Shown here piece after piece: positions 28,130 to 37,315 of a stretch of DNA of 64,000 bases (within the stretch, counting starts at the first letter, position 1; each line of letters starts with the position of its first letter). The notes below the pieces were generated by a model that was not told where the DNA came from, did not search any database, and saw nothing but the letters and a program-made list of their open reading frames with translations. The stretch is from Clostridia bacterium (GTDB lineage Bacteria > Bacillota > Clostridia > Christensenellales > Aristaeellaceae), in NCBI GenBank assembly GCA_017431005.1, contig JAFRLY010000006.1, positions 62,001-126,000 of the forward strand, given 5' to 3'. The position numbers and the translations under genes are program-made.

Positions 28130-31100
28130 ATGCTGTATGAGCAGTCCGGCAAAGCATTTTCAGAGGAAGCGTTTCAGCATCCCGGAGCGGATTACCGCGG
28201 AGCGCCTTTCTGGTCCTGGAATACCCTCATGACCCGGGAGTTGATCGAAAAACAGATTCCGGAGTTCAAAAGGATGGGCATGGGCGGCTTCCATATCCAT
28301 GTGCGGGTCGGGCTGAAGAACAGGTACCTGAGCGACGAATTTATGGACCTGATCCGGTTCAGCAACGAACAGGCGAAGAAAAACGGCATGCTTTGCTGGC
28401 TCTACGACGAGGACCGGTATTCCTCTGGGATCGCCGGAGGCATTGTGACCCATCAGATCCGGTACCGGGCCAGGTGGCTGAAGCTCAGCACGGCCTGGGA
28501 GGAGGAGCTGTCGGATACCCCTGAGGCGTTTGCCGAAAAGCAGAACCGCAACGAGCCCGCAAGAGGATGCTTCCTGCGGGCTTACGATATTGCGCTGGAG
28601 AACGGATACCTGCAAAACGCCGAACAGATCGGCCGGGATGAGCTGGTGCGGGGACAGAAATGGTACCTGTATCTGGAGCTGGCCAGGGAGTCCGCATGGT
28701 GCAACAACCAGACCTATGTGGATACGCTGAAAAAGGAAGCGGTGGATGCGTTTATTCACTGCACCCATGACCGTTATTACGGCGCGGTCGGGGAGGATTT
28801 CGGCAGGTCGGTTCCCGCCATTTTTACAGATGAGCCGCATATCAACGGCCTGCGCCTGCCGGACAGGGCGGAAACGTGCGGAGAGATCTGCCTGCCGTTC
28901 ACGGAAGCGCTGCCGGATGCGTTCGGAACGGCGGACGGGAAGGATTTCTTCGCATGTATTCCTTATCTGGTATGGAGCCGCCCCGGGGAGGAAGCCTGCC
29001 GGGAACGGTATCACTATTATGACACCCTGACGCGGATGTTTGCCGCAAACTACTGCGGGCGGATCGGCGCGTGGTGTGCGGCGCACGGGATCCTTTTCAC
29101 CGGCCACCTGCTGGGAGAGGACAGCGTGCGCGGCCAGGCGTCCATCGTGGGCGACGCGATGCGCTGCTACCGGGAGTTTCAGCTGCCCGGGATCGACAAT
29201 CTGTGCGACAACCGGGACTTTTCAGCCGCAAAGCAGGCGGCAAGCATCGCGCGCCAGTACCATAAGCCCGGGGTCATGAGCGAGCTGTACGGTGTGACCC
29301 AGTGGGACTTTGGCTTCAAGGGCTACAAGATGGCGGGAGACTGGCAGGCGGCGCTGGGCATCACGGCCCGGGTGCCGCACCTGGCATGGGCATCGATGAA
29401 CGGCGAGGCGAAGCGGGATTACCCGGCGGCCATCGGGTGGCAGTCGCCCTGGTACCGGGATTTTGATTATATCGAAAATCATTTCGCGCGGGTAAATACC
29501 TGCCTGACCCGGGGAAGACCGGTCGTGCATGTGGGCGTTCTGCACACGGTGGAATCCTTCTGGCTGCTGAACGGACCGGCGGATCAGACGGAGGACGCGA
29601 AGAAGCAGCTGGAGGACGATTTTCAGAGCCTGACGGAATGGCTGCTGACCGGCGGCATTGATTTTGATTATGTGGCGGAATCCTCGCTGGCGGATGAGCC
29701 GCTCCATGAGGGCGACGGAACGCTGCATTGCGGGGACATGGCGTATGATGTGCTGCTGGTGCCGAGCTGTCTGAATATCCGGGAGAGCACGCTGGAGCGG
29801 CTTTCACGTTTTGCTGCGTCCGGAGGGACGCTGCTGTTTGCCGGAAAACCGCCACGGTACGCCGGATGCAGGAAGAGCGCGACGCTGGACCGGCTGATCC
29901 GGAGCAGCGGTCATGTGCAGCTGTCCCGGCGGGAGGTGCTGGAAAAGCTGCAGCCCTGGCGTGAAGTGGATTTCCTGGAGGGTGGAAAGAAGCGGACCCG
30001 GAACCTGCTGCATCAGCTGCGGCAGGACGGAGACAGCCGATGGCTGTTTATCGCGCAGGCCTACAATGATATGCGGGCCCGCCAGGAGGAGGTCTGGTAC
30101 CGGCGGCCGCTGCATGATCCGCAGCGGATGGAAATCCGGATCAGAGGATGCTGGAGTCCGGAGATATATGATACCCTGACGGGAAAAACGGAAGCCGCCG
30201 GGGCGGCATACCGGAACGGCTGGACTGTGCTGGACCGGGATCTGTACGGGAATGACAGCCTGCTGCTGCGCCTGCATCCGGCAGAGCCGGACACCCTGAA
30301 CCGGGCTGCGCCGGCCGGGGCAGCTTTTCCGGTTTGCGGGGAGCCTTTGCCGGAGCCCTTTGCATACGAGATGAGCGAACCGAACGTCTTGGTTCTGGAC
30401 CGGTTTGAGTATGCCCTGGACGGGGAGAACTGGCAGCCGGCGGAGGAAATGCTCCGGCTGGATAACCGGCTCCGGACGCGGCTCGGGTGGCCGCTGCGGT
30501 GCGAAGCGCTGGCGCAGCCCTACATCCGGATACAGGAGGAACGGCGGGAGCACCGGCTGCGGCTGCGGACCGTCATTTCCTCGGAAACCGCGCTGTCCGG
30601 CTGCCTGCTGGCGCTGGAGGAGGCGGAATACTGCACCGGCACGCTGAACGGACAGCCCATTGATATGACGCCCGTCGGCGCTTATGTGGATGAGGCGATC
30701 GCCTGCGTCCGCCTGCCGGACATCAGGGCGGGGGAGAACGTGCTGATGCTCGAAATGGCATACGGGGACTGCACGAATCCGGAATGGATGTATGTGCTGG
30801 GGAACTTCGGCGTGGATATCCGCGGTGCGCGCTGTACGCTGAATCCCATGCCTGAAAAACTGTACTGGGGAGATTATACCCGGCAGGGATTTCCTTTCTA
30901 TACGGGGAATATGACCTATATCGTGAAGCTGCCGGAGTTTGCCGGCGGGGATCGGAGCAGCGGCCTCCGGCTGCAGATTCCGTACTATTCCGGCGCGGCC
31001 GTGAAGGCCTCCGTCAACGGGGGCGGGGAACAGATGCTGGCGATGCTGCCGCAGGCCTGCGCGCTGCGGGAACTGCGGGACAGGGAAAATGAGCTGCGGA

Positions 31101-31273
31101 TCACCTGTCTCGGCAACCGGTACAACGGCTTCGGACAGCTGCACCTGATCGGAAACGACCTGTTCTGGTTGGGCCCGGATTCCTGGCGCACGAAAGGCGC
31201 CTCCTGGACGGACACCTGGCAGGTCCGGCCCATGGGTATTCTGTCTGCCCCGCTGATCGCCCCGAATCCCTGA
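28130..31273 (+). CDS. GH106-like glycoside hydrolase (probable alpha-L-rhamnosidase)
   Basis: A 1047-residue protein related to the GH106 family. The N-terminal catalytic barrel shows the recurrent features APFWSWNTLMTRELIEKQI, GMGGFHIHVRVGLKNRYLS and LCWLYDEDRYSSGIAGG. A central region includes a glutamine-amidotransferase-like fold segment (DVLLVPSCLNIRESTLERL), and the C-terminal ~350 residues are beta-rich and jelly-roll-like. No signal peptide is visible. The sequence is divergent, so the substrate (rhamnose of pectin side chains is the family precedent) is uncertain. ACGGAGGAAAG precedes the ATG. It sits between the transporter and a GH95 enzyme in one operon. Confidence 0.7.
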   Translation: MLYEQSGKAFSEEAFQHPGADYRGAPFWSWNTLMTRELIEKQIPEFKRMGMGGFHIHVRVGLKNRYLSDEFMDLIRFSNEQAKKNGMLCWLYDEDRYSSGIAGGIVTHQIRYRARWLKLSTAWEEELSDTPEAFAEKQNRNEPARGCFLRAYDIALENGYLQNAEQIGRDELVRGQKWYLYLELARESAWCNNQTYVDTLKKEAVDAFIHCTHDRYYGAVGEDFGRSVPAIFTDEPHINGLRLPDRAETCGEICLPFTEALPDAFGTADGKDFFACIPYLVWSRPGEEACRERYHYYDTLTRMFAANYCGRIGAWCAAHGILFTGHLLGEDSVRGQASIVGDAMRCYREFQLPGIDNLCDNRDFSAAKQAASIARQYHKPGVMSELYGVTQWDFGFKGYKMAGDWQAALGITARVPHLAWASMNGEAKRDYPAAIGWQSPWYRDFDYIENHFARVNTCLTRGRPVVHVGVLHTVESFWLLNGPADQTEDAKKQLEDDFQSLTEWLLTGGIDFDYVAESSLADEPLHEGDGTLHCGDMAYDVLLVPSCLNIRESTLERLSRFAASGGTLLFAGKPPRYAGCRKSATLDRLIRSSGHVQLSRREVLEKLQPWREVDFLEGGKKRTRNLLHQLRQDGDSRWLFIAQAYNDMRARQEEVWYRRPLHDPQRMEIRIRGCWSPEIYDTLTGKTEAAGAAYRNGWTVLDRDLYGNDSLLLRLHPAEPDTLNRAAPAGAAFPVCGEPLPEPFAYEMSEPNVLVLDRFEYALDGENWQPAEEMLRLDNRLRTRLGWPLRCEALAQPYIRIQEERREHRLRLRTVISSETALSGCLLALEEAEYCTGTLNGQPIDMTPVGAYVDEAIACVRLPDIRAGENVLMLEMAYGDCTNPEWMYVLGNFGVDIRGARCTLNPMPEKLYWGDYTRQGFPFYTGNMTYIVKLPEFAGGDRSSGLRLQIPYYSGAAVKASVNGGGEQMLAMLPQACALRELRDRENELRITCLGNRYNGFGQLHLIGNDLFWLGPDSWRTKGASWTDTWQVRPMGILSAPLIAPNP

Positions 31274-31313
31274 GCGAGCCGGGTGAAGCTGCCTGTGCGG
31301 AAAGGAAAACGAA

Positions 31314-33650
31314 ATGAAACTGTTTTACCGGCAGCCTGCCGTGAGATGGGTGGAAGCCCTGCCGCAGGGCAACGGGCGCCAGGGGATCATGACCTTCGGC
31401 GGGATTAAAGAGGAACGGATCGGACTGAACGAGGATACGCTGTGGTCGGGCCATCCCCGGGATACCGTGATTCCCGGAAGCTATGCCCATATTCGGAAAG
31501 CTCAGGAGCTGATTCTGCAGGGAAAGGTTCAGGAGGCGGAAGAGGAAATCCGCGTGCATGTGCTGGGTGAATTCACGGAGAGCTATGAACCGCTGGGCGA
31601 TCTGCTGCTGTCCTTTCCGTTGCTGCGGGAGAATAAAACGGAAAACTACCGGCGGGAGCTGGATCTGGAGAACGGCACGGCGGTGACGTCCTTTACGCAG
31701 GACGGGGTGGATTATACCAGGACAACCTTTGTTTCCTATCCCCGGCAGATGGCCTGCCTGCGGATGACAGCCAGCCGGCCGGTGCTTTCAGCCAGGATCA
31801 GAATGACCAGTCCGCTGCGCTGCCGGACCATGACGGAGGGCTGCGAAATCCGGATGGATGTGCGGTGCCCCTCCCGCGCGCTGCCCGGCTATTATGATAC
31901 CTCTTCGGAAGCAATATCCTATGACGACGCGCCGGAACGGCAGGGGATCAGCGCGGCGGCTTTTCTCAGCCTTATGACAGACGGGCAGACAGGCGCTGAC
32001 GGAGAATGTCTGCAGGTTTCCGGAGCAGACGTGCTGGAACTCCGGTTTGCCTGCCGCAGCAACTTTGAGGCGTTTGATAAGTATCCGGGTCTGTCCCAAA
32101 GGAACCCCGCGGCTCTGGCAATGACCGATCTGAAGGCGGCGGAGGAGCTGTCCTGGGATGCGCTGCTGGCGGAGCATACTGCCGACTTTGAAGCACTGAT
32201 GAGCCGCCAGACGATTGATGTCGGGGGAGAAAGCCGGGAGGATCTGCCGACAGACGAGCGCCTGCGGCGGTACGCGGCCGGGGAGGAGGATGTTTCCCTG
32301 CCTGTGCTGCTTTACCGCTTTGGCCGGTATCTGCTGGTCAGCGGCTCACGTCAGGGCGCGCAGGCCCTGAACCTGCAGGGTATCTGGAACGACAGGATGC
32401 AGCCGCCCTGGAGCAGCAACTACACGGTCAATATCAACACGGAAATGAACTACTGGCCGGCGGAGATATGCAACCTTTCCGAAACACACGAGCCGCTGTT
32501 TGATCTGCTGGACCGGCTGCGCGTCACCGGAGGTCATGCGGCGGAAAAAACCTTCCACGCCCGGGGGGCGACGGTCAGTCACAACACGGATTTGTGGGGC
32601 CTGGCGACGCCCGTTGGCATGCATCAGCCCGGATCCGTCGTGTACGGCTGGTGGCCGCTGGGCTTTGCCTGGCTGAGCGGCCATGTGTCTGAGCATTATA
32701 TCTATACCGGGGACCGGGAATTCCTGGAGGAACGCGCGCTGCCCGTCCTGCGGGACGCTGCTCTGTTCCTGATCGATACGGTGACGGAGGATGAGCAGGG
32801 ATTCCTGACCTTCCGGCCTGCCACCTCGCCGGAGAACGCCTATCTGCTGGACGGGCAGGTGCATGCCGCGGCCCGGTCCGCGACGATGACTGACGCCATC
32901 ATCCGGGAAACGCTGGAGAGCTATCTGAAGGCGCTGGAAATCCTCGGGCTGCAGGAGACAGACGCAGAGGCGGCCCGCCGTGTGCTGGCCCATCTGCCGC
33001 CCACCCGGACCGGCCCGGACGGACGTCTGCTGGAGTGGGACGAGGCATACGAGGAGAGGGAGCCGCAGCACCGGCATCTTTCCCTGCTGACAGGGGTATT
33101 CCCGGGCCATCTGATTACGGAGGACAGTCCGGAAGAGATCCGGAAGGCTGTTTACGCGGTGCTGGAACGGCGCGGGGATGAAGGCACAGGCTGGAGCCTG
33201 GGCTGGAAGGTGAACCTTTGGGCCCGGCTGCGGGACGGGGATCATGCCCTGCGGCTGCTGCGCCGGCAGCTGAAGCCGGTGGAGCCGGACGGAAATGAAA
33301 ATTATCATGCCGGCGGAACCTATCTCAACCTGTTCTGCGCGCATCCGCCGTTCCAGATTGACGGGAATTTCGCGGCCGCTTCCGGCGTGCCGCGGCTGCT
33401 GATCGACAGCGCGCCGGATGAGGTGACCCTCCTGCCGGCCCTGCCCGCCGTCTGGCGGGATGTCACGGCCCGGGGCCTGCGCGGAGCCAACGGCTATACG
33501 GCGGACCTCACCGTTAAGGACGGAAAGATGGTATATCTGCGGCTGGTTTCCGGCTGCGAACGGACCACGGTGATCCGGCGCGGAGAGAAGCGGATAACGC
33601 TGTCCCTCCGGCCGGGTGAGGAAATCATCAATCCCGCTGAACTTATGTGA
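31314..33650 (+). CDS. GH95 family alpha-L-fucosidase
   Basis: A 778-residue inverting GH95 enzyme that removes alpha-1,2-linked fucose or, in some members, alpha-L-galactose. The N-terminal beta domain begins WVEALPQGNGRQGIMTFGG and GLNEDTLWSG. The catalytic barrel has the NxN water-activating pair in SNYTVNINTEMNYWPAE, the acid Glu in TSPENAYLLDG and the conserved Asp in PPFQIDGNFAA. No signal peptide. It is the last gene of glycan locus 1; a strong terminator follows 40 bases later. Confidence 0.93.
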   Translation: MKLFYRQPAVRWVEALPQGNGRQGIMTFGGIKEERIGLNEDTLWSGHPRDTVIPGSYAHIRKAQELILQGKVQEAEEEIRVHVLGEFTESYEPLGDLLLSFPLLRENKTENYRRELDLENGTAVTSFTQDGVDYTRTTFVSYPRQMACLRMTASRPVLSARIRMTSPLRCRTMTEGCEIRMDVRCPSRALPGYYDTSSEAISYDDAPERQGISAAAFLSLMTDGQTGADGECLQVSGADVLELRFACRSNFEAFDKYPGLSQRNPAALAMTDLKAAEELSWDALLAEHTADFEALMSRQTIDVGGESREDLPTDERLRRYAAGEEDVSLPVLLYRFGRYLLVSGSRQGAQALNLQGIWNDRMQPPWSSNYTVNINTEMNYWPAEICNLSETHEPLFDLLDRLRVTGGHAAEKTFHARGATVSHNTDLWGLATPVGMHQPGSVVYGWWPLGFAWLSGHVSEHYIYTGDREFLEERALPVLRDAALFLIDTVTEDEQGFLTFRPATSPENAYLLDGQVHAAARSATMTDAIIRETLESYLKALEILGLQETDAEAARRVLAHLPPTRTGPDGRLLEWDEAYEEREPQHRHLSLLTGVFPGHLITEDSPEEIRKAVYAVLERRGDEGTGWSLGWKVNLWARLRDGDHALRLLRRQLKPVEPDGNENYHAGGTYLNLFCAHPPFQIDGNFAAASGVPRLLIDSAPDEVTLLPALPAVWRDVTARGLRGANGYTADLTVKDGKMVYLRLVSGCERTTVIRRGEKRITLSLRPGEEIINPAELM

Positions 33651-33689
33651 CCGGGGAGACGGAAAATATCCCCGGATCTCACACATAGC

Positions 33690-33717
33690 AAAAACCGCTG
33701 CGCAGGCAGCGGTTTTT
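33690..33717 (+). terminator. Terminator of glycan locus 1
   Basis: A perfect 12-bp stem (AAAAACCGCTGC and complement) with a 4-base loop ending in TTTTT. This is a classical intrinsic terminator and marks the end of the operon that starts near 16794. Confidence 0.9.
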
Positions 33718-33767
33718 GACTGCGGGGAAATGCATGAACGGGAAACGCCGGTCGCCGTTGCCGCGCC

Positions 33768-33796
33768 TTTTCACCGTGGCCGTTTTATGGTATACT
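33768..33796 (+). promoter_or_regulatory. Promoter of the DUF1538 operon
   Basis: TTTTCA (33768-33773), 17 bases, TATACT (33791-33796), 38 bases before the start codon and downstream of the locus 1 terminator. Confidence 0.6.
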
Positions 33797-33833
33797 GTAT
33801 GCGATTTTTATCCGGAAAAGATGATGCGGCAAA

Positions 33834-35360
33834 ATGGATCTGAGAAAAAAACTGGGTGAAAAGTTCAGAGAAGCCTTATCGGCGGTGCTCCCGATTGTGG
33901 CGTTGGTGCTGCTGCTCAGCCTGACGGCCGCCCCGATTCCCAGCGGCGTGCTGCTGGGATTCCTGCTGGGCGCGGCGCTGCTGATCGTGGGGATGATGCT
34001 GTTTTCCGTCGGCGCGGAGGTGGCGATGACCCCCATGGGAGAGCATGTGGGCTCCCGGGTGACGAAAACCCGGAACCTCCGGCTGATTCTGATCCTTGGA
34101 TTTCTGCTTGGCGTGCTGATCACTGTTTCCGAGCCGGATCTGCAGGTGCTGGCCCGGCAGGTGCAGGCGATTCCGAACCTGATTCTGATTTTGAGCGTGG
34201 CGCTGGGTGTCGGCGCGTTTCTGGTGCTGGCGCTGGTGCGCATTTTTTACAGAATTCCCCTGCGGCTGCTGCTGTTCGGCTTCTATCTGCTGATTCTGGT
34301 GCTGATCTTCCTGACGCCGGAAAATTTCCGGGCGGTGGCCTTTGATTCCGGCGGCGTGACGACCGGACCGATGACGGTACCGTTCATCATGGCATTCGGT
34401 CTGGGTATTGCCGCGATCCGCAGCGACGCCAGGGCGGCGGAGGATTCCTTCGGCCTGGTGGCCCTTTGCTCGGTCGGGCCGATTCTGGCGGTGATTCTGC
34501 TGAGCATGATTTTCCAGGCTGACGGCGCGGACTATACGCCGATCCAGGTGGCCAACGCGGCGGATTCCATGGAGCTGCGCTCTCTGTTCGGCCAGGGTGT
34601 TCCGGAATATACACGGGAGATGCTGGTTTCCATTCTCCCGATTACGGTTTTCTTCTTTATCTTCAATTTCATCTTTATCCGGCTGGACAGGGAGCAGCTT
34701 TCCCGGATCGGGATCGGCCTGCTGTATACCTACGTCGGGCTGACCGTATTCATGATCGGCGCCAACTACGGGTTCATGCCGGCCGGCGCCTATCTCGGGC
34801 AGACCCTCGGCGCCCTCCCGTTCAGCTGGGTCATTATACCGATCGGCGCGCTGATCGGCTATCTGGTGGTCAAGGCGGAACCGGCGGTTTACGTGCTGAT
34901 GCGCCAGGTGGAGGATCTGACCGACGGCGCCATTACCGGCAGGAGCCTGCAGCTGAGCATGTGCCTGGGCGTGGGCCTGTCGGTCGGACTGTCCATGCTG
35001 CGGGTGCTGCAGGGTATCAATGTGCTGTGGTTTATCGTGCCGGGCTACGCCCTGGCGCTGGGCATGAGCTTCCTGTGCCCGAAGCTGTTCACCGCGATCG
35101 CTTTTGACTCCGGCGGCGTGGCCTCCGGCCCCATGACGGCGGCGTTCCTGCTGCCGATGGCCATGGGGGTCTGCACGGCGGCCGGGGGAAACCTGGCGAC
35201 GGACGCTTTCGGCGTTGTGGCCCTTGTGGCGATGACGCCGCTGATCACAATTCAGGGGCTGGGCCTGGTTTACCGGCTGAAGATGCTGCACCGCAGGCAG
35301 GAACGGGTGACGGAGGATCCCTTCGCGGATCTGCCTGACGACGCGGTGATTGACCTGTAA
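33834..35360 (+). CDS. DUF1538 family membrane protein (putative permease), internally duplicated
   Basis: A 508-residue, very hydrophobic protein of the DUF1538 family, whose molecular function is not established. It is a tandem duplication: each half has about six membrane segments and repeats the motif AFDSGGV-(T/A)-(T/S)-GPMT followed by a DxFGLVAL or DAFGVVAL helix (near 165-205 and 420-460). Half 1 also has EVAMTPMGEHVGS and half 2 GANYGFMPAGAYLG at the matching place. The conserved D-S-G-G loops in the membrane suggest an ion or small-solute path. The ribosome site is weak (GGAAAAG). The next gene encodes a PII-like protein, 11 bases away. Confidence 0.85.
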   Translation: MDLRKKLGEKFREALSAVLPIVALVLLLSLTAAPIPSGVLLGFLLGAALLIVGMMLFSVGAEVAMTPMGEHVGSRVTKTRNLRLILILGFLLGVLITVSEPDLQVLARQVQAIPNLILILSVALGVGAFLVLALVRIFYRIPLRLLLFGFYLLILVLIFLTPENFRAVAFDSGGVTTGPMTVPFIMAFGLGIAAIRSDARAAEDSFGLVALCSVGPILAVILLSMIFQADGADYTPIQVANAADSMELRSLFGQGVPEYTREMLVSILPITVFFFIFNFIFIRLDREQLSRIGIGLLYTYVGLTVFMIGANYGFMPAGAYLGQTLGALPFSWVIIPIGALIGYLVVKAEPAVYVLMRQVEDLTDGAITGRSLQLSMCLGVGLSVGLSMLRVLQGINVLWFIVPGYALALGMSFLCPKLFTAIAFDSGGVASGPMTAAFLLPMAMGVCTAAGGNLATDAFGVVALVAMTPLITIQGLGLVYRLKMLHRRQERVTEDPFADLPDDAVIDL

Positions 35361-35371
35361 GGAGCGGACAC

Positions 35372-36169
35372 ATGATCAGTCAGACGGAATTGTATCTGAT
35401 GATGACGGTTACCGGGCGGGACCGGATGCCGGATTTTATCAGGCTTTATCAGGACAAGGGTCTGGACATTCACTGGCTCTCCCTGGGGCACGGAACGGCA
35501 AACCGGCGCTACCTGCGCTATCTGGGCCTGGATGATACGGAGAAAATGGTCTGCATGACCGTCGTGACCGGGCGGAAGTGGCTGGAGGTTAAGAAGGCCA
35601 TGTCGGTGCGGCTGCGCATCGAGGCGCCCGGGGTCGGAATTGCCTATGTGGTTCCGCTTTCCTCTGTCGGCGGAAAGCGGGAACTGATGTTTATGACGGA
35701 CGGACAGGGATTCCGCAAAGGGGAGGAAAGCACCTTGAAGGGAACGGAACAGGAGCTGCTGATTGTAATCTGCAACCAGGGATACAGCGAGGCTGTGATG
35801 GACGCGGCCCGGAAGGCCGGCGCCAGGGGCGGCACGGTGATTCACGCCCGGGGCACCGGCCAGGTCAAGGCGGAACGCTTCCTCGGGATTTCCCTGGCCA
35901 GCGAGAAGGATATCATTCTGATTGTGACCCTGTCCGAACAGAAAAAAGAGATGATGCAGCAGATCATCCGGGACGCGGGACCGGAGCAGAAGGCAGGGGC
36001 CATCGTATTCTCCCTGCCGGTGACGGATACCGCCGGCATGGTGCTGCGCCCCCAGTCGGAGGAGCTGGAGGAGGAAGACGCGGAGCCGGCGGAGGCACCG
36101 GAGAAGGCTCCGGAAGCGCAGGATGCCGGAAAACCGGAAGCGGAACAGACGGAGAGAACAGCTGAATGA
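35372..36169 (+). CDS. Tandem PII-like signalling protein
   Basis: A 265-residue soluble protein that appears to hold two PII-type ferredoxin-like domains (about 5-105 and 125-222). The evidence is internal: domain 1 has GHGTANRRYLRYLGLDDTEK before a beta strand (MVCMTVV), domain 2 has ARGTG...ERFLGISLASEKDIILIVT, the same T-loop-plus-EK pattern seen in GlnB/GlnK-type proteins. LLIVICNQGYSEAVMDAARKAGARGGTVI is a typical first PII beta-alpha unit. The C-terminal ~40 residues are a Glu/Pro/Ala-rich acidic tail. Encoded with the DUF1538 membrane protein as GlnK is with AmtB, so it probably gates or reports on it. ATGA overlap with the next gene. Confidence 0.7.
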   Translation: MISQTELYLMMTVTGRDRMPDFIRLYQDKGLDIHWLSLGHGTANRRYLRYLGLDDTEKMVCMTVVTGRKWLEVKKAMSVRLRIEAPGVGIAYVVPLSSVGGKRELMFMTDGQGFRKGEESTLKGTEQELLIVICNQGYSEAVMDAARKAGARGGTVIHARGTGQVKAERFLGISLASEKDIILIVTLSEQKKEMMQQIIRDAGPEQKAGAIVFSLPVTDTAGMVLRPQSEELEEEDAEPAEAPEKAPEAQDAGKPEAEQTERTAE

Positions 36170-37269
36170 AAAGAAGAAGCGTAAGATGGACGGCCATGCT
36201 GCTGGTCCTGCTGCTGATCCCGGCAGCCGGCCTGGGGGAGGGAACCTGGACCACACTCACGGAAACGACTGATACCGCCGCGGAAAAAGCGCCGGCTGCC
36301 AGCCATTATACCGGGGAAATCCGGATGACCTTCCTGGGAGACTGCACGCTGGGCGGCGTGGAAAAGCGAAAGAACAACAGGATCGGCTTTTTCAAGCGCA
36401 TTGAGGAAAACGGGTACGCCTTCCCGTTCAGGGATCTGAGCCGCCTGACGCAGCACGACGATCTGACGCTTGCCAACCTGGAGGGCGTGCTGTCCGACCG
36501 GAAGCTGAGCAAGGTGAAAAAGGAGTACAATTTCATCGGGCCGACGGCCTATACGGAAATCCTGACCCTTGCGGAGATCGAGTGCGTGACCCTGGCCAAC
36601 AACCACTCCCATGACTACGGAGACGCAGGCTACGCGGATACCCGGGAAGCGCTGGAGAAGGCCGGCGTCGCCTGGTTCAGCACGGATGCCCCGGCGGTAT
36701 GGGAGAATGAGGACGGCCTGCGGATCGGATTCATCGGCGTGCATTTTTCCCTGACCGGAAACCGGTTCAAGGTCTACGAGGCCCAGGTGCAGCAGCTGAG
36801 GGACCAGGGCTGCGCCGCAATCATCACTGTGATGCACGCGGGAACGGAATACAGCTATACCCCTCCGGACCGCTATCAGAAGCAGATCGTGCAGCGGGCG
36901 GCCCGGTGCGGCTCCAGCCTGATCATCGGCCATCATCCGCATGTGGTTCAGGGATATACGCTGTATGAAGGCGTGCCGGTGGTTTACAGTCTGGGAAACT
37001 GCTCCTTCGGCGGCACCACCTACGCGAAGGATTCGGACGCCCTCGCGGTGCAGGCGGTGATGTCCTTCCGGGACGGCACGCTGGAAAGGACGGACCTCCA
37101 CTTCTATCCGATCTCCATTACCAGCGACGATCACTACAACAACTATTCCCCCCGGCTGCTGACCGGGAAGGACGCGAAGCGGGTGCTGGAGAAGATGCGC
37201 AAATCCACGGGAACGGATCCCGGAGAATGGAACGAGGAAACCGGCGCGGTGGTTTCCGTGACGCCCTGA
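36166..37269 (+). CDS. CapA-like secreted metallophosphoesterase-fold protein
   Basis: A 367-residue exported protein of the PGA_cap/CapA family. A signal peptide (KRRSVRWTAMLLVLLLIPAAGLGE) precedes a calcineurin-like fold with MTFLGDCTLGG, LANLEGVLSD, TLANNHSHDYGDAG, a HAG strand (ITVMHAGTEYSY) and IIGHHPHVVQG, which together supply metal-ligand Asp, Asn and His residues. Members take part in poly-gamma-glutamate export or in cleaving wall phosphodiesters; the actual substrate here is unknown. It is translationally coupled to the PII-like gene by an ATGA overlap. Confidence 0.85.
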   Translation: MKRRSVRWTAMLLVLLLIPAAGLGEGTWTTLTETTDTAAEKAPAASHYTGEIRMTFLGDCTLGGVEKRKNNRIGFFKRIEENGYAFPFRDLSRLTQHDDLTLANLEGVLSDRKLSKVKKEYNFIGPTAYTEILTLAEIECVTLANNHSHDYGDAGYADTREALEKAGVAWFSTDAPAVWENEDGLRIGFIGVHFSLTGNRFKVYEAQVQQLRDQGCAAIITVMHAGTEYSYTPPDRYQKQIVQRAARCGSSLIIGHHPHVVQGYTLYEGVPVVYSLGNCSFGGTTYAKDSDALAVQAVMSFRDGTLERTDLHFYPISITSDDHYNNYSPRLLTGKDAKRVLEKMRKSTGTDPGEWNEETGAVVSVTP

Positions 37270-37315
37270 CGCAGGCGCCGCGCAGAGAGAACCGACAGAC
37301 ATACCGGAGGAAAAC

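Noticed and set aside
26112..28157. Open frame of 681 codons opposite the two permease genes
   Set aside because: Spans three real genes including their intergenic hairpin; Gln/His/Arg-rich composition marks an antisense artefact.
33876..35291. Open frame of 471 codons opposite the DUF1538 gene
   Set aside because: Extremely Gln/His/Arg-rich product, the mirror of Leu/Val-rich membrane helices.
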